A DNA stretch of 34,409 nt from Verrucomicrobiales bacterium (lineage in GTDB: Bacteria; Verrucomicrobiota; Verrucomicrobiia; Limisphaerales; JACDHS01): assembly GCA_028293445.1 (NCBI GenBank), contig JAQGOU010000281.1:1-34409 (forward strand), written 5' to 3'. Shown in pieces: positions 1 through 9,500 of the stretch (position 1 is its first letter; each line of letters starts with the position of its first letter). The translations under genes and the position numbers were made by a program. The notes under the pieces are model-generated. The model searched no databases, had not been told where the DNA came from, and saw only the letters and a program-made list of their open reading frames with translations.

Positions 1-95
1 CCGAAAACTAATTCGAATCCGACTTCGAAACCTTCAATCAAGAGACGGTGTTTGGGTTTTGGTGTTTGGAATTTATTTCCTTGGTGTTTTACCTC

Positions 96-428
96 TTACA
101 GTCGAACCACGCAGAAACCAAAATCAATCACCACGCCGGTTTCAGTTTTCACAACGGGAACCGCAGGCACTAATCCGTAAATGGGTTGACGACCGTCTTT
201 CGGGTTCGGCGATTTTACCACCAGACCAGCTTCGATCATTTCAACGAGTTGCTTGATCGTGGAACCAAGTTTGATTCCGCCCAGTTGGGACGCTGGACGC
301 GGACCGCCGCGCGCGAGACACAAAAGCAGACTTCGTCGGAATTTGTGGTTCAGCACATGATAAATCAGGTCCTCATCCCAAAATCGTCCGTTGGGGTCAG
401 CCTTCGATAGAATTTTTGCGTCAGACAT
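96..428 (-). CDS. Small winged-helix DNA-binding protein
   Basis: A 110-residue protein from the ATG at 428; an in-frame GTG at 437 would add three residues, and no convincing ribosome binding site chooses between them. The segment IYHVLNHKFRRSLLLCLARG, then TIKQLVEMIEAGLV and the wing-like SPNPKDGRQPIYGLVP, has the order expected of an ArsR/MarR-type winged helix: helix 1, a recognition region, then a beta hairpin ending in a Tyr-containing strand. It has no metal-binding Cys pair, signal peptide or membrane segment, so it is probably a cytoplasmic transcription regulator of unknown target. Its upstream side faces the 41-bp repeat array, which could hold its promoter or operator (inference). 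No partner gene is visible on the left before the window ends. Confidence 0.65.
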   Translation of the reverse strand: MSDAKILSKADPNGRFWDEDLIYHVLNHKFRRSLLLCLARGGPRPASQLGGIKLGSTIKQLVEMIEAGLVVKSPNPKDGRQPIYGLVPAVPVVKTETGVVIDFGFCVVRL

Positions 429-481
429 CGGTGCCACTTGTAAAAAATGTGGTGCACCTCGGCAAGCCCAGAATAGTTAGG

Positions 482-891
482 ACGATAACTCGCACTTTTA
501 TAAAATCCCCCGAAATGCGTCGCTCAAAATTCGGTTTTTTCCAGAATTCCTGGAAATTCCTTTCTATAAACGCCGACTTTTCCATAATTCCTCTACTTTC
601 TATTCTATAATCGTGGTGATTTTTAGAAATCGTGGAAAATTCTTTCTATAAACAGCAACATTTCTAAAAATCATCTACTTTTCATTCTATAATCGTCCAC
701 TTTTCTAGAATTCATGGAATTTCTTTTCTATAAACGACGACTTTTCTAGAATTCCTCTACTTTCTATTCAATGAACGCCAACATTTTTCTGTTTCCTGGA
801 AAATCTATTCCATAAAAACGGCATTATTGCGGATTTCTGAAGGATTTGTCGCATAATTCCCCTCATCCCGGCGTTTTCCGTAACTTTTCTC
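482..891. repeat. AT-rich degenerate tandem repeat, 41-bp period with 82-bp higher order
   Basis: The core CTATAAACG/CTATAATCG recurs at 564, 605, 646, 687, 728, 769 (degenerate) and 810 (degenerate), exactly 41 bp apart. Weaker units continue to about 482 on the left and 851-891 on the right. Alternate units differ: the near-palindrome TTCCTGGAA or a variant (TTCATGGAA, ATCGTGGAA) occurs at 547, 629, 711 and 793, exactly 82 bp apart, while the units between carry TTCCTCTAC or ATCATCTAC. TATAAT hexamers fall at 606 and 688. The period is not a multiple of three, so it is not coding. The function is unknown; it could be an operator array, curved DNA or a decayed satellite. Confidence 0.85.
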
Positions 892-1058
892 GTAATCTTT
901 TGCTTCGGGAACGACCACCGGAATCAAATCGGTGGTGGAGCGAGCGCTTTTGCCAAATGTCGACGTTTGATCGGAAGAATTCTGATCAACTCAGCGACAT
1001 TCCAATAAAATTGGCGGACAAAATGGGTTCCATCGCTGTTCGTTGCGTTAATGAAAAC

Positions 1059-1091
1059 GGCTGGTCCCCACTTTTAGAGTAAGGACCAGCC
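1059..1091 (-). terminator. Probable terminator of the ankyrin gene
   Basis: GGCTGGTCC (1059-1067) and GGACCAGCC (1083-1091) form a perfect 9-bp stem with a 15-nt loop, 25 bp past the stop codon of the minus-strand ankyrin gene. Read on the minus strand the stem is followed by GTTTTC, a weak U-tract. The 168 bp between the repeat array and this hairpin show nothing else. Confidence 0.55.
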
Positions 1092-1115
1092 GGGAGCAAA
1101 ATCATCAAACTCGTT

Positions 1116-3161
1116 TTATCGTTTCGACGCGAGTCTCTCTACGTCGTCGGGCAAACTCAATGCCATCACGGCCCAGCTGGTTCCGGCCGCGGAGATCCAC
1201 GAATCGCGTCCATGCGGAAAACCACTTTTCATCGTCGGCTGGAATGGGAAGGCGCGTCTGCGCACATGCCACGTGCCGTCGGCGAGTTGGGTTTCGAGGA
1301 GGAAGCGCGCGCCACGTTGAATCTTCGGATCGGAGACGCGCAAACCGGTGCCCACGCGCAAGGCATAGATGACTTGCCCGGTGGCATAGGCGTCGCTTTG
1401 AAGATCCGGCAACTGCGACCAGCCACCGTCCGCGTGTTGTTCCGCGAGAAGCGTGTTCGCGAGCGATTGCAGTTTGCGGGGAGATTCCCCTGCCCACGCG
1501 AGTCCGAGCAATTGGAAAGCCCGTTCGGTGTTGCTCTGCGGTTTGGCCGTCCAAAGCCACGCACGCGCGCGGTCAACGCGTTTGGAAAATTCGGCTTGCC
1601 GGCCGGGCAACGGGAAACGTTGCAAGGCATGAACCGCCAGGGCCGTGGCCCCGACGTCGCTCGTCTGGATCGGCGGACGCGGAAGATTATTATACCAACG
1701 ACCATCCGGACCCTGGACCGTGGCGAGGTGATGCACTGCGGCATCAGTGAATTCGTTGGCAGGCAAATGTTCACTCGCGTAGCCGAGGAGCGAGTAGCCT
1801 TTGGTCTGGACTCCATCGGGATGGAATAACGCTTCCCAATCGAATTCGAAATTTTTGAATTCACCGCCGGCTACCATTTTCACCAACTCGTCCTCGGCCG
1901 ATTTATCGACCTCGACATTCAACTGTTTCGCCAAACCAATCGCTGCCAGCGGCAGATGCTGTTGATGACACGAGGTGCAATCCTGTCGGCTGGTGTGTTT
2001 CACGAACGCCTGCTTCGACTCAAGCGATGTTTTTTGCAACGCAGGAATTGCACTGGCGACCGCCGTTTTAAAATTCTTTTGCTGAAGGCTTACCGGAAGA
2101 TCTCTTTGCGGTGGCGTGACAACGCGCGGTTCGTCTGGGGTCTCGTTGGTGGCACCGGCGGAAACCAGTGCTTTGACAATGGGGGATTCGCCGCGGCGTC
2201 GGGCGAGCATCAGGGGCGTTTGCAAAACATCGCCGAAAGCGTCGACGTTTGCGCCGCCACCTAGATTTGGATCCGCGCCATGACTCAGCAAAAACTTCAC
2301 GAGCTCGGAATTGCGATCTTCCGACGAAGCCGCCCAATGCAGCGGTGTGTAGCCTTCGGCGTGGTTCGCATGATTCGCCTGTGCGCCGCGATTAACGAGA
2401 AGACGAGCGGCTTCCGTGCGATCTGCCCAGGCAGCCTGTGACAACGGCGTGCCAAACATCCCTTCCCCATTCACGTCGGCGCCCGCGTCGAGCAGGGCTT
2501 TAATCATCCCCGTGTCTCCTCGAAAGGCGGCCCACATCAGCGGATTACGTCCGCCGCCAAAAATAAAGCCTTCGTTGCTGAATTGCGTTTGCGCGTTCGC
2601 CTTAGCGCCGTGCTTCAAAAGAGCGCGAACCGATTTTTCGTTCCCGCTCGCGACAGCAGCCATGAGAGGTGACGCGCCCCAATTATTGGTGGCGTGGACA
2701 TTGGCTCCGTGATTCAGAAGCAGCTCAATCGCGCGATCCGCATTCGCCGGGCGCGACGCAAGAAGCAGGGCCGTGTTGCCAAAAGCAGAACGGGCATTTA
2801 CTTCCGCACCGGCTTTCACCAGGAGGCGAAGCTTTTCGTAATCGGTGGAAGCGCGCATCAAGGCCGTTGCCCCAAAAACATTGGTGTCATTAACCGCCGC
2901 GCCACGTTCGACAAGAAGACGTACGCAGTCTGCGCCGCCGTAAACGGAGGCAAGCATCAGTGCGGTGTCACCTTTTTCGTCTCGCGCATTGACCGAGGCA
3001 CCATGGTCCAGCGCATCGCGCAACTTGTCGGCATTACCGCTGCGAAGAATCGCAAAATAATCGGGAGTGATTTGTGCCCGCTTTTCAGCGGCCGGGAGCG
3101 AGCCCAGACCAGCGGCCAAAGTAACCAAAAGAACCAATCGCTTCATTTTCATAAATGTCAT
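1116..3161 (-). CDS. Secreted ankyrin-repeat protein with CxxCH motif and C-terminal alpha/alpha-toroid domain
   Basis: A 681-residue protein. AGGA lies about 7 nt before the ATG at 3161; nearby ATGs (M4, M6) are alternatives. Residues 1-25 form a signal peptide (MKMKRLVLLVTLAAGLGSLPAA). About nine ankyrin repeats follow (roughly 30-330), recognisable from motifs such as GDTALMLASVYGGADCVRLL and GYTPLHWAA. A linker leads to CTSCH (C395, C398, H399), the form of a haem c attachment site. The last 260 residues carry toroid-type repeats with GPDGRW, QHADGGW and QLADGTW, resembling the QW motifs of terpene-cyclase/prenyltransferase-like folds. The DxDD motif of squalene-hopene cyclases is not visible, so cyclase activity is doubtful. 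It is probably an exported binding or redox-linked protein. It is divergent from the kinase gene and followed by its own hairpin. Confidence 0.85.
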   Translation of the reverse strand: MTFMKMKRLVLLVTLAAGLGSLPAAEKRAQITPDYFAILRSGNADKLRDALDHGASVNARDEKGDTALMLASVYGGADCVRLLVERGAAVNDTNVFGATALMRASTDYEKLRLLVKAGAEVNARSAFGNTALLLASRPANADRAIELLLNHGANVHATNNWGASPLMAAVASGNEKSVRALLKHGAKANAQTQFSNEGFIFGGGRNPLMWAAFRGDTGMIKALLDAGADVNGEGMFGTPLSQAAWADRTEAARLLVNRGAQANHANHAEGYTPLHWAASSEDRNSELVKFLLSHGADPNLGGGANVDAFGDVLQTPLMLARRRGESPIVKALVSAGATNETPDEPRVVTPPQRDLPVSLQQKNFKTAVASAIPALQKTSLESKQAFVKHTSRQDCTSCHQQHLPLAAIGLAKQLNVEVDKSAEDELVKMVAGGEFKNFEFDWEALFHPDGVQTKGYSLLGYASEHLPANEFTDAAVHHLATVQGPDGRWYNNLPRPPIQTSDVGATALAVHALQRFPLPGRQAEFSKRVDRARAWLWTAKPQSNTERAFQLLGLAWAGESPRKLQSLANTLLAEQHADGGWSQLPDLQSDAYATGQVIYALRVGTGLRVSDPKIQRGARFLLETQLADGTWHVRRRAFPFQPTMKSGFPHGRDSWISAAGTSWAVMALSLPDDVERLASKR

Positions 3162-3407
3162 TCCAATCCTGTTTTCAACTTGTAGTTCGCCCGGGGGGTT
3201 ATGAACAATGGAACCAAAGAGGTAACTGCTTTAGCGGCGAAAATCCCTCGCAAATCGTAGCAACAATTTTGTCGTCGCCCTTGCCTTGACGGAATATACG
3301 CCCGGCGCAAAACTCGCGCATGGCAATCCGACCACACTTTGTTCGCCTCGCGCAAACAAGTTGGACCCGGACCTGCCCCGACCCTTTAGTTTCAATGTCA
3401 CGTTTGC
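3162..3407. other. Divergent intergenic region between ankyrin and kinase genes
   Basis: A 246-bp segment must hold the promoters of both the minus-strand ankyrin gene and the plus-strand kinase-regulator operon. TTGACG at about 3287-3292 is -35-like but has no good -10 at normal spacing. The short open frames here have no recognisable domains. Confidence 0.5.
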
Positions 3408-5438
3408 ATGAGTAAACCACACCAGAGTTCGGGTAAATGGAACGAAAGTGGTAATGACCTGCCACCGTCGGTGCCGGACACTGCTGCCATGGTGAAGTTG
3501 GCCGAAGGTGAATTACGCGCGAATCAGCAGTTGCTGGCGTCGATCCTCGACAATATTTCCGAGGCGGTCTATCGCACCGACCGGAACCACGAACTTATTT
3601 TCGCCAACCGCGCCTACTTGCAGTTGTCGGGTTATGAATCACTCGAGGAGATGCGGAACATTCCCCGCGAAACGCTTTACGCCAACCCGGCCGAACGCGC
3701 TCAACTTCTCGAAGCGCTGGCGACCGACGGGGAGTTTCGCAACGTTGAAATCGAATTTGTCCGCCGCGATGGCCAGCATTGGTGGGGATTAAGCAACAGC
3801 GTGGCGGTCCGTGATCCTCAAACCAACGCGGTGCTCTATCATGTCGGCTCCGTCAAGGACGTCACGCGTCGCAAGAAGGCACAGGAAGAACTGCTGCAAC
3901 TCAATGCGACACTTGAACGCCGGATCACCGAACGCACGGCGGAGTTGGCCGCGAGCGAAGCCCGTTTGCGCACGCTGGTGGAACACGCGCCCGAAGCGAT
4001 TGTTGTTTTTGATGGTGATACAGGAAAATTCATCAGCGGTAATCCACACGTCTGTGAGATTTTTGGACTCTACGCCGATAAATTGACCTTGCTCACTCCT
4101 GCAGACATTAGTCCGGAATTTCAAGCCGATGGACGTTCATCGAAAGTCGTAGCTCGCGAGAAAATGAACGAAGCCCTGGCGGGCGGGACACCGGTTTTCG
4201 AATGGATCCATCGTCATACGAGCGGAAAATTAATTCCTACGGAAGTGCGGCTGGTCCGCCTTCCCGCCGCGGGGCAGAATTTATTGCGCGCCAGCATCAT
4301 CGACACGAGCGAACGCAAGCGGGCTGAAGAAGCGTTGCGCGAATCGGAAGAGAAATTCCGCGCTCTGTTTGAAGCGTCCAGCGCGGGCGTGATGTTGCAT
4401 GATGAAAATGAATATCTGCAGGTGAACCCGGCTGCGGTGCGGATGCTCGGCTATGAACGGGAGGAGGATTTGATTGGAAAAAGTCCTGCGATGACGTCGC
4501 CGCCTGTCCAGCCCAACGGCGTCGGCTCGGACATCATGGCGCGCCAGCACATTATTGACTGCATGACAAAAGGAAGCGCGCGCTTCGATTGGATGGCGCG
4601 AAGAGCTTCGGGGGAGGATTTGCCCGTGGAAGTGATTCTAACGCGAGTGGAAGTGGGCGGACGCAAAATTATCCAGGCGGTGGTTAACGACATTGCCGAA
4701 CGCAAGAAAGCGGAAGCCGAGTTATTAAAGGCGCTGGCCAGAGAAAAGGAATTGGGCGCACTAAAGAGCAGTTTCGTTTCGATGGTGTCACATGAGTTTC
4801 GCACTCCGCTCGGTGTTATCATGTCCTCGGCGGAAATTCTCGAAGATTACTTTGACCGACTGGAGGCCGCAGACCGCAAAGAACATCTCGGTTCCATCCG
4901 CAAGAACACGCGACGCATGTCAGACCTGATGGAAGAGGTGCTCGTGTTGAGCCGGTTTGACGCCGGCAAAATGGAATTCAAACCCGCCGGGCTCAACCTT
5001 CGACAATTTTGCCAGCGCGTGGTGGATGAAGTGTTGTCCGCGACGAATCGCCAATGCCCGATCAACCTCTCAATCGCGGACTCCATCGGCGATGTGATGG
5101 CTGATGAACGTTTGCTCCGGCACATTTTCACCAACCTTCTGTTTAATGCCGTGAAGTATTCAGCAGCAGGAACTCCCGTGGCCCTTTCTCTGGAACGAGA
5201 TGGACCCGATGTGATTTGCCATATTGAGGATCATGGGATTGGCATTCCAGAAATGGATCTGCCTTGGCTCTTTAACGCGTTTTATCGCGGGAGAAATGTC
5301 GGCTCAAGATCCGGCACCGGGCTCGGGCTCGTCATCGTCAAGCGATGCGTCGAATTGCACGGAGGGAAATTGAACGTTGAAAGCAAGATGGGCGAAGGCA
5401 CTCACATCCGCGTCCGTCTAACGGTGTTTGAGTCATGA
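3408..5438 (+). CDS. Cytoplasmic three-PAS sensor histidine kinase
   Basis: A 676-residue protein with no signal peptide or membrane segment. PAS domains lie at about 37-150, 184-300 and 311-435. PAS1 and PAS2 are joined by a coiled-coil-like helix (RKKAQEELLQLNATLERRI). The HisKA domain holds SMVSHEFRTPLG, with phospho-acceptor H462. The ATPase domain shows the N box (NLLFNAVKYS, N580), G1 (DHGIGI), F (FNAFYRG) and G2 (GTGLGL near 636-641). All catalytic elements are present, so it should autophosphorylate in response to a cytoplasmic signal; PAS ligands cannot be told from sequence. Its stop overlaps the start of the response regulator (ATGA), so the two are almost certainly co-translated partners. 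No clear Shine-Dalgarno precedes the ATG at 3408. Confidence 0.93.
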   Translation: MSKPHQSSGKWNESGNDLPPSVPDTAAMVKLAEGELRANQQLLASILDNISEAVYRTDRNHELIFANRAYLQLSGYESLEEMRNIPRETLYANPAERAQLLEALATDGEFRNVEIEFVRRDGQHWWGLSNSVAVRDPQTNAVLYHVGSVKDVTRRKKAQEELLQLNATLERRITERTAELAASEARLRTLVEHAPEAIVVFDGDTGKFISGNPHVCEIFGLYADKLTLLTPADISPEFQADGRSSKVVAREKMNEALAGGTPVFEWIHRHTSGKLIPTEVRLVRLPAAGQNLLRASIIDTSERKRAEEALRESEEKFRALFEASSAGVMLHDENEYLQVNPAAVRMLGYEREEDLIGKSPAMTSPPVQPNGVGSDIMARQHIIDCMTKGSARFDWMARRASGEDLPVEVILTRVEVGGRKIIQAVVNDIAERKKAEAELLKALAREKELGALKSSFVSMVSHEFRTPLGVIMSSAEILEDYFDRLEAADRKEHLGSIRKNTRRMSDLMEEVLVLSRFDAGKMEFKPAGLNLRQFCQRVVDEVLSATNRQCPINLSIADSIGDVMADERLLRHIFTNLLFNAVKYSAAGTPVALSLERDGPDVICHIEDHGIGIPEMDLPWLFNAFYRGRNVGSRSGTGLGLVIVKRCVELHGGKLNVESKMGEGTHIRVRLTVFES

Positions 5439-6076
5439 AGAAAATTTTAATCATTGAGGACGAGCCCGAAATGCGCCGCAATCTCTCGACCATTTTGCGG
5501 CTGGAAAAGTTCAACGTATTGGCCGCTGAGAATGGGCGGGTTGGTGTCGAACTTGCGCAACGGGAAAAGCCAGACGTCATCCTGTGCGACGTCATGATGC
5601 CGGAGCTCGACGGTTACGGCGTGCTCGACGCCCTTCGTGCCGACCCGGATTTAGTGACGGTCCCCTTCATCTTTCTCACGGCTAAAGGCGAAAAAACGGA
5701 CGTGCGCGGCGGCATGAGGATGGGAGCCGACGATTATCTCACCAAGCCCGTGGCGAAAGCTGATTTACTGGATGCGATTCGCGCGCGGCTGCAACGGCAG
5801 GATCAGCAGCGGCAACCCGTGTTCAGTCCAAACTTCGATTCACACCAGCCATTGCTCACGCTCGGACTCACCCCGCGTGTCGCCGAAGTGTTGCTCTGGG
5901 TGGCACAAGGAAAGACAAATCCAGATATTGCGATCATTCTTGGCATCAGCGAACAGACCGTGAAGAAACATGTGATGGAGATGATGACCACGCTCGGAGT
6001 CGAAACCCGCACCGCCGCGACACTACGAGCCCTCGAAGTTCTTAGCTCACCGTCGGCGAGGACGTCTGTCGAATAA
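5435..6076 (+). CDS. Response regulator, REC plus LuxR/GerE-type HTH
   Basis: A 213-residue protein. The receiver domain (1-120) has the acidic pocket E8/D9/E10, phospho-acceptor D52 in LCDVMMPELDG, T82 and K104 in DDYLTKP. The C-terminal part (about 141-205) matches a LuxR/NarL-type helix-turn-helix: LTPRVAEVLLWVAQGKTNPD followed by ISEQTVKKHV and a dimerisation helix. It is therefore a phosphorylation-controlled DNA-binding regulator. Its ATG shares bases with the stop of the upstream kinase (ATGA at 5435-5438), showing tight coupling. Its target genes are unknown. The next plus-strand gene starts 438 bp downstream and could be one (speculative). Confidence 0.95.
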   Translation: MKKILIIEDEPEMRRNLSTILRLEKFNVLAAENGRVGVELAQREKPDVILCDVMMPELDGYGVLDALRADPDLVTVPFIFLTAKGEKTDVRGGMRMGADDYLTKPVAKADLLDAIRARLQRQDQQRQPVFSPNFDSHQPLLTLGLTPRVAEVLLWVAQGKTNPDIAIILGISEQTVKKHVMEMMTTLGVETRTAATLRALEVLSSPSARTSVE

Positions 6077-6514
6077 CGTCGTCGCGAAATCGAAGGCAAT
6101 TTTTCATAAGCGCCGCCACCACCCGATAAATGGTGGGCAAGATTGGTTCCGCCATTGTTCGTCGATAATATTTTAGTTATTGCTGGAAAGATTGCCGTCT
6201 ATCCACCGGTTTTCCGGCGTCGGGACCAAACCACCGGCCTTCGCTGAGATCGAAAAATGCATTTTGCTGGGCGAATAAGTTCGCATCACAGAATGAGCTC
6301 GGCTAGACAAGAAACTGGTAACGGCTTCTCAAACAACAATTCGGCGATTCTCAAGATTGATTTACGCAGTTCTGGCGCGAAAGACGCTTCAGTTGCGCGG
6401 CTTTGGGCACGACAAGCGTGTTTTCCGGAAATCGAAACCGGGAGTGACGCTCGTGCACTGCGGCAACATAAACATTAAACAGCCCTTTGGTTTGACGGCA
6501 ATTATTTAAGCACG
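6077..6514. other. 438-bp gap without a convincing gene
   Basis: The segment separates the response regulator from the LamG/FG-GAP gene. It contains a weak 5-bp hairpin (CCACC/GGTGG, 6119-6136) without a U-tract, so termination of the two-component operon here is not certain. The short ORF near 6257-6478 has no recognisable domain and looks like chance. The promoter of the following gene must lie here or upstream; I could not pick a convincing -35/-10 pair. Confidence 0.6.
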
Positions 6515-9500
6515 ATGAAAACGTTTGGGTTTTTCAAATTATCTTTTACCACCTTCCGCTCCTGGAGCTTCTTCCTGACAACGATTCTTGTGCTTGCAGG
6601 GAGTCTTGCTTCCCACGCCCAGATCGGGGCTGGTTCCGCGCTGCAGTTCGACGGCGTTGACGACTCGGTGATCTGGAGCCGCGGGCAGTTTCCAACCCCC
6701 GTGAACTCCTTCACCATGGAGGTGTGGGTCAAGCCTGCCAAGGGCCGGACTAATACCGCGGAAAGCAACAGTGGCTTTAGTGGAACCGCTAACCAATCCT
6801 ACGCCATTTTTCCGGAACTGGGCAGCGACTCATACGGAGCCTCCCATTCTGCCGCGGGCATTTCAGTCGGCACCAATGGCGTCAGCGTGGTGGAGCATTC
6901 GGCTGGCTACATGCCGACACTTCTTGTTTACAATATTCCCATCACGAACTGGACCCATATTGCTGTTGTCTATAGCAATCGCCAACCGTCGTTGTATATC
7001 AATGGCGCGTTCATCAAAACCGGACTCATGAGCGGCCTGACCGTCGTGCATCCGAGCGCCTGGCTATGTGATTCAATTTTTGGCTATGGTCCTTTTCAAG
7101 GTCAGATCGATGAACTCCGCATTTGGAATACAGTGCGCACGCCCTCGCAGATTGCCACGAACCGAAATTCCCCACTGATGGGAACGGAGGCGAATCTAAT
7201 CGCGTATTTCAAGTTGAACGAAGGGATTGGAACCATAACGTTCAATTCAAGTGGAAACACCGCCGCATCGTTAACAAGTGGCGTGGCGTGGGTCAGTTCC
7301 ACCGCACCCATCGTGGGGCCTCTCTTGCCAGTAGCGTTGCCCACAACCTCCATCAGCATTTCATCCGGAACGCTCAACGCCTGGGTCAATCCTGATAGTC
7401 GTGCCACCACCGCATGGTTCGAATACGGGACGACGACCGGGTATGGAAATACTACTTCAGGACAAGCCCTGGGAAGTGGAGCCAGTAAAGTTGATGTTAG
7501 CATGACAATTACCAATCTTTTGAGTGCGACGACCTATTACTGGCGGGTGGTCTCGAGTAATAGCCTGGAAACCACCTTCGCCAGCAACTCATTCACAACG
7601 TTGCCCGTCATTCCAATCGCCACTACGACGGGCGCTTCCGAAATTGCAGGTGCCAGTGCCATTCTGAACGGATCAGTTGTTCCGAATAGCCTGGTCGCCA
7701 AGGCGTGGTTTGAATGGGGACCCACCACCAATTATGGATTCGTGACTGCACTCCAAGCGATTGCGAGCGGGACCAATACGGTTCCGATTAGTCAGGCCAT
7801 CAGCAATCTTAACGTAGCGAGCACCTATCATTATCGTGTGGCTATAAGTAACACCGATGCCACGATTCGCGGTACTGACCAGTCGTTCGCGACATTTTCG
7901 GGGGCCGTCACCGTCGCCACGGCTGCCGCGACTTCTATTACTGACTACAGCACTGTTTTCAACGGAATGGGTTCAGCAACCAATGGCCTCGCAGTCGAGG
8001 TGTGGTTTGAATGGGGAACGAACACGGGTTATGGATTCAAAACTTCCTTACAAACGATCGGGAGCGGGACAAATAACGCTCCCATCAGCGAGGCGATAAC
8101 GAACCTGCTCATCGGCAGCAGCTATCACTTCCGCATCGTTGGAAGTAACAACGCTGGAATATTTCAGGGCAACGACCAGTCTTTCATAACGTTGTCTTCG
8201 CCTCCTACTGTCACGACGACGCCCGCGACTGTGATGAATGCCACGAGCGCCTTGTTGAACGGGACTGTCTCAGGACATGGTGTCGATACAGAATCGTGGT
8301 TTCAATGGGGTCCCACCACCAATCTTGGTTTCAACACGATCAGACAGACAAACAACGCGAGGGGACTTTATTTTGACGGGACAAACGATTACGTCAGCAC
8401 CGGTTCCGGCAGATTTCTGGATGTATCCAATAACTTTACGATCGAGTTCTGGGCTCTTCCCACCGCCGCCCGCGCTGAAACAATAGAAACCAATGCTGCC
8501 ATTTCAGGCGTAGGCGGACAGCGTTACGCTATCTTTCCGGAACTTCAGGCGTCCGGTTACGGAGCCGGTGTTTCGGTGGGAACCAACGGAGTAAGCGTCT
8601 TTGAACATGCCTCCGCATTACTCACTTCGACCTTGGTCTATACCGGTGCTCTCTCTGGTTGGACCCACGTGGCGGTGGTTTATACGAATCGTCAGCCATC
8701 ATTGTATCTCAACGGAATTCTGGTTCGAACGGGCGTGACCAGCGCCAGCCCAACCGTTCGTCCGAGTGCCAACTTTGGAGAAAGTGGGACCGGTTATGGT
8801 CCTTATCAGGGTAGCCTCAAGGACGTTCGCATTTGGAATACTCCCCTATCGCAAACGACTCTTCAGCAATGGAGAAACCAGCTTCTGACTACCCGTCATC
8901 CGTTCTATTCCAATTTGATTGGCAATTGGATTCTCGACGAAGGCACCGGTGTCACAACCCAAGACTCGAGCCCTCGCGCAGGCAACGGCACCCTGGTGAA
9001 CGGCGTGACCTGGATGGGTAATTTAACTAACGTATCCTCCTTCCTAACTCCACTGGCCGCCGGCACGACTTACTATTTCCGCCTGCTCGCCTCGAACAGC
9101 TTCGGCCTGTTCAACGGAACGACTCTTAGTTTCACCACGACCGTTCAACCTTCCGTCATCACGGATAACTCCACTAACCTTGACCGCACTTCGGCCACTC
9201 TGAATGGACGCATCAATCCGAATGGGATTAACACCGGGTATCAGTTTCAGTGGGGAACGACGAGCACGTATGGAAGTTCCAACGCTTTCGTGGGCATCGG
9301 AAATGGAACCAACCTTGTGACCGGTTCCGCGTCGATCAGTAATTTGATTGGTGCAACCGTTTACCACTACCGGATTGTGGCCACCAATAATTCCGGGATC
9401 AGCTATGGCCTGGACAATACATTTGTGACGGCTTCCTGGTTCAGCAATGTGGTGAGCGGATTGCCGACGTTGGATAAAGTCACCGCTGAATGGGGAGATT

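Noticed and set aside
482-891. CRISPR array
   Set aside because: The 41-bp units are similar along their whole length and degenerate; there are no conserved repeats separated by unique spacers and no cas genes.
846-1082. Small plus-strand open frame of 78 codons
   Set aside because: It begins with TTG inside the repeat array, ends within the terminator hairpin and has no recognisable domain.
1229-1864. 211-codon minus-strand frame overlapping the toroid part of the ankyrin gene
   Set aside because: It is a shifted frame of the real gene, which carries ankyrin, CxxCH and toroid motifs throughout; the alternative is Arg/Ser/Pro-rich without motifs.
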